A stretch of 64,000 nucleotides of DNA, taken from assembly GCA_024180945.1 (NCBI GenBank), contig JAKSGN010000006.1, positions 3,906,001 to 3,970,000 of the forward strand. Reading direction: 5' to 3'. Both the position numbers and the translations under genes were made by a program. Shown here piece by piece: positions 61,967 through 64,000 of this stretch (position 1 is the stretch's first letter; every line of letters starts with the position of its first letter). Origin of the DNA: Macrophomina tecta (Eukaryota > Ascomycota > Dothideomycetes > Botryosphaeriales > Botryosphaeriaceae). The notes beneath the pieces are model-generated. The model worked only from the letters and a program-made list of their open reading frames with translations, ran no database searches and had not been told where the DNA came from.

Positions 61967-62242
61967 CCATCAGATCCTGTCCTCTCTGGTTGCGATGAGG
62001 TGTAACACGACACCGAGCCATCTCCAACGATATCATCCCTACCAATCGACCATTACTTCCTCTCGTCACTGGCATCCAACGGAACCTTCGAATACCGTTT
62101 CCATAAACGGCTTCGCCTTATCCATCATCATCACCGATTCCTCAAAATGGCTAAAGCGAGGCTTAATCACTGATCGGATTTCCTGGTCAATGTCCCGGAC
62201 AAGACACAGTCACTGTCGCAAGACTTCGAGGAGGCCGCGACT

Positions 62243-62243
<1 letters not shown>

Positions 62244-62297
<54 letters not shown>
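62244..62297. repeat. (ATC)n microsatellite
   Basis: About 18 near-perfect ATC/TCA units; one of the longest simple repeats in the window, about 280 bp downstream of the SCOC-like stop codon. Confidence 0.92.
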
Positions 62298-63869
62298 ACA
62301 CCATCACTATTTGCCATAGCGACAGATCTTAGCCCCCAGTCAGTCGCGTTTACGAAGCGTGCATAGCGGAAGGCTCGTCGGCGTTCAATTGGTACACATC
62401 TTTGCTTGGTTGGACTCATTTTTCGGGTTCAGAATCTCACCATTTCCCCTTCAAACTATTCGCTCCACTCGCTGTACAGACATCAATCGCACCGCCCTTA
62501 GCGACATCACCATCTTCGTCGCGCTTCCTTCCGTCGTCGGCCACCACCGTCCTCCATTGACCAGATGGCGGAAACCACTTCATAGGGATACCCTAGGGCA
62601 CGAGGAGTACATCATCATCACTGGCGTTTTCTATTTCGGCTTTCCTCATTGTATTTTCATAACTTTTGGTTTATAGCATAGCGATCGCTATGTTCGGTTT
62701 TGCTACATTTCAGCGGTATTGTCGGGATTACGGATCTGTTTTGGTTTCATCGCGTTTTTGGATTTTTCCTCATTTGAGGGTCGGGAAGGAGAGCAATCAT
62801 CATCATCGCGTTATGCTCTAACAAACCAGGCTAAGGAATGGCTGAATGCACGAGACCTTTTGGGGGGTAAGGGGAGGGACTCGAAGACGGAGCTATTGTC
62901 ACGGCACGGCCTCTTCATACATAACCCGCGCGGCGGGAAGATGATACGGAAACGCTCATTGCTGGAGACGGGGAGAGAAAAAAGCATGAGCCGCACAAGA
63001 AGCGTAGCATGGGGTCCAATGAGACACGGCCGCCTCTGAGCGGTTACATTTTCTTTTGGCCTATCAAGTGGATTGCCTGGCATTTGCCCTCGGATGAGCG
63101 GCGTATGGGCTTTTAGAAGAACTTAGGATTATACCCGTTTCCTTGTCTCTTACAGGCGGTTTTTTCTCGAATCGAAAGAAAATTCTGGACGCAATATAGG
63201 GTTACTCGTTACAGCGGGGCGTGTGTACGCGTGTTTCCTTTCACGTCTTCTCTCGGCCTCTCGGAGTTCATGCGGCATATGGAAAAGAAGGGGCGGGCGG
63301 GTGGGAAACGATCACCATGCTGGGGTGTGAGGGGATGGAGAGGGGGTTCACTGTTCTCCACAATCCAGCCCTGTAACGCGGCGGAATGGGGGTCGTGTGT
63401 TGTGTGTGTTCTCTCGTAGAAATCGGTCGCTCATACGTGGGTTTCCCTTGGTTACCCCCTCGTCAGCGGCAGCAGCAGCAGCGGCGGCATTATCAGCATT
63501 GTACGAGTAGTCATCATTCGACCGAAGAGAGAAAACCAGGCGTGCTACCTCTAACACCATACTTCCCTGTCTTTCCACGCATCTAATAGTCACTGCTAGC
63601 GATCGACCAACACGCAGGTCCTGCTTTTCCTACACTCACCCCCGCGATAATCCACTCAAAAGACAGGAATAGTTTGCCGCGGTTTATCCTTCTCGCTCTC
63701 TCTCTTTCGCGAGCGCGCGCGCGTCCCCGATTGTTCTTGCCCAGCGTGATCGAGGTAGTTCTCTCATCATCTGTTCCGAGCGAATGCAGGGGGTTGATCT
63801 TCACTCTTTGTCTTTGGCTGGGGAGGAAGATGATGATGAATCAAGAAGACCGGGGTGGGATAAACCCCC

Positions 63870-63884
63870 GGGGGGGGGGGGGGG
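63870..63884. repeat. Poly-G tract
   Basis: About 15 consecutive G residues after a CCCCC run; a G-quadruplex or sequencing-slippage risk site. Confidence 0.85.
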
Positions 63885-64000
63885 TGGTACATGTCATCTG
63901 TTCCCATCTTTTCCTTGTTTTACCCATAAGATCTACTGGGCATGGTGCATATCGGTGTGCAGGTACACCCGTTTTGAACGTGGTACTGCTGCTGCTTGCT

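Larger units (their letters stand above)
61967..64000. other. Downstream region with microsatellites, no gene seen
   Basis: About 2 kb to the window end. It contains the (ATC)n array at 62244-62297 and a poly-G run near 63870-63884. The plus frame 62719-63039 is open but featureless. Confidence 0.5.

Overview
The window is nuclear DNA of a filamentous ascomycete (Pezizomycotina). The support is: short GT-AG introns of about 45-60 nt with CTAAC/CTGAT-like branch points, compact genes, and a gene set typical of the group (NoxA NADPH oxidase, heme-thiolate peroxidase, DUF1479 protein, class-3 lipase with a Kex2-type site, fungal aldoxime dehydratase). A Dothideomycete is my best guess, but that is inference. 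Exon structures below were built by hand from reading frames, splice motifs and family knowledge; for the spliced models the summed exon lengths were checked to be multiples of three.

Layout. 1-4.1 kb: a GH1 beta-glucosidase (minus strand, cut by the window edge) divergent from a DUF1479 dioxygenase-like gene. 5.9-6.9 kb: a gene remnant whose frame is broken by small shifts and one stop. 8.2-12.0 kb: a type-IIC P-type ATPase with unusual ion-binding helices. 14.8-16.4 kb: a secreted heme-thiolate peroxidase. 18.6-20.4 kb: noxA. 23.2-23.7 kb: a small membrane protein. 25.1-26.2 kb: an unresolved hypothetical gene. 27.6-29.7 kb: aldoxime dehydratase beside a SnoaL-like protein. 31.0-35.2 kb: CTNNBL1 divergent from a TPR/F-box gene. 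35.6-40.4 kb: mitochondrial lysyl-tRNA synthetase, TIM10 and LYS1. 41.9-43.1 kb: secreted lipase. 43.8-46.4 kb: SDH4 and the mitochondrial processing peptidase beta subunit share a 252-bp promoter. 46.4-50.5 kb: AT-rich, gene-poor island. 50.5-51.0 kb: F1-ATPase inhibitor IF1. 52.9-53.9 kb: 14-3-3 protein. 53.9-61.3 kb: a 7.4-kb stretch with no supportable gene. 61.3-62.0 kb: a short coiled-coil (SCOC-like) protein.

The genes are mostly housekeeping and unlinked in pathway. Two themes stand out. Five nuclear genes for mitochondrial proteins (MSK1, TIM10, SDH4, MPP-beta, IF1) lie within 15.5 kb. Redox and secreted or specialised enzymes (GH1, peroxidase, NoxA, aldoxime dehydratase, lipase) alternate with them, separated by long non-coding intervals. 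I found no tRNA, rRNA, CRISPR array or intact transposon. I do not see a clear new multi-gene system. The best leads are the altered ion-binding helices of the P-type ATPase, the recently broken gene at 6 kb, and the aldoxime dehydratase/SnoaL pair.
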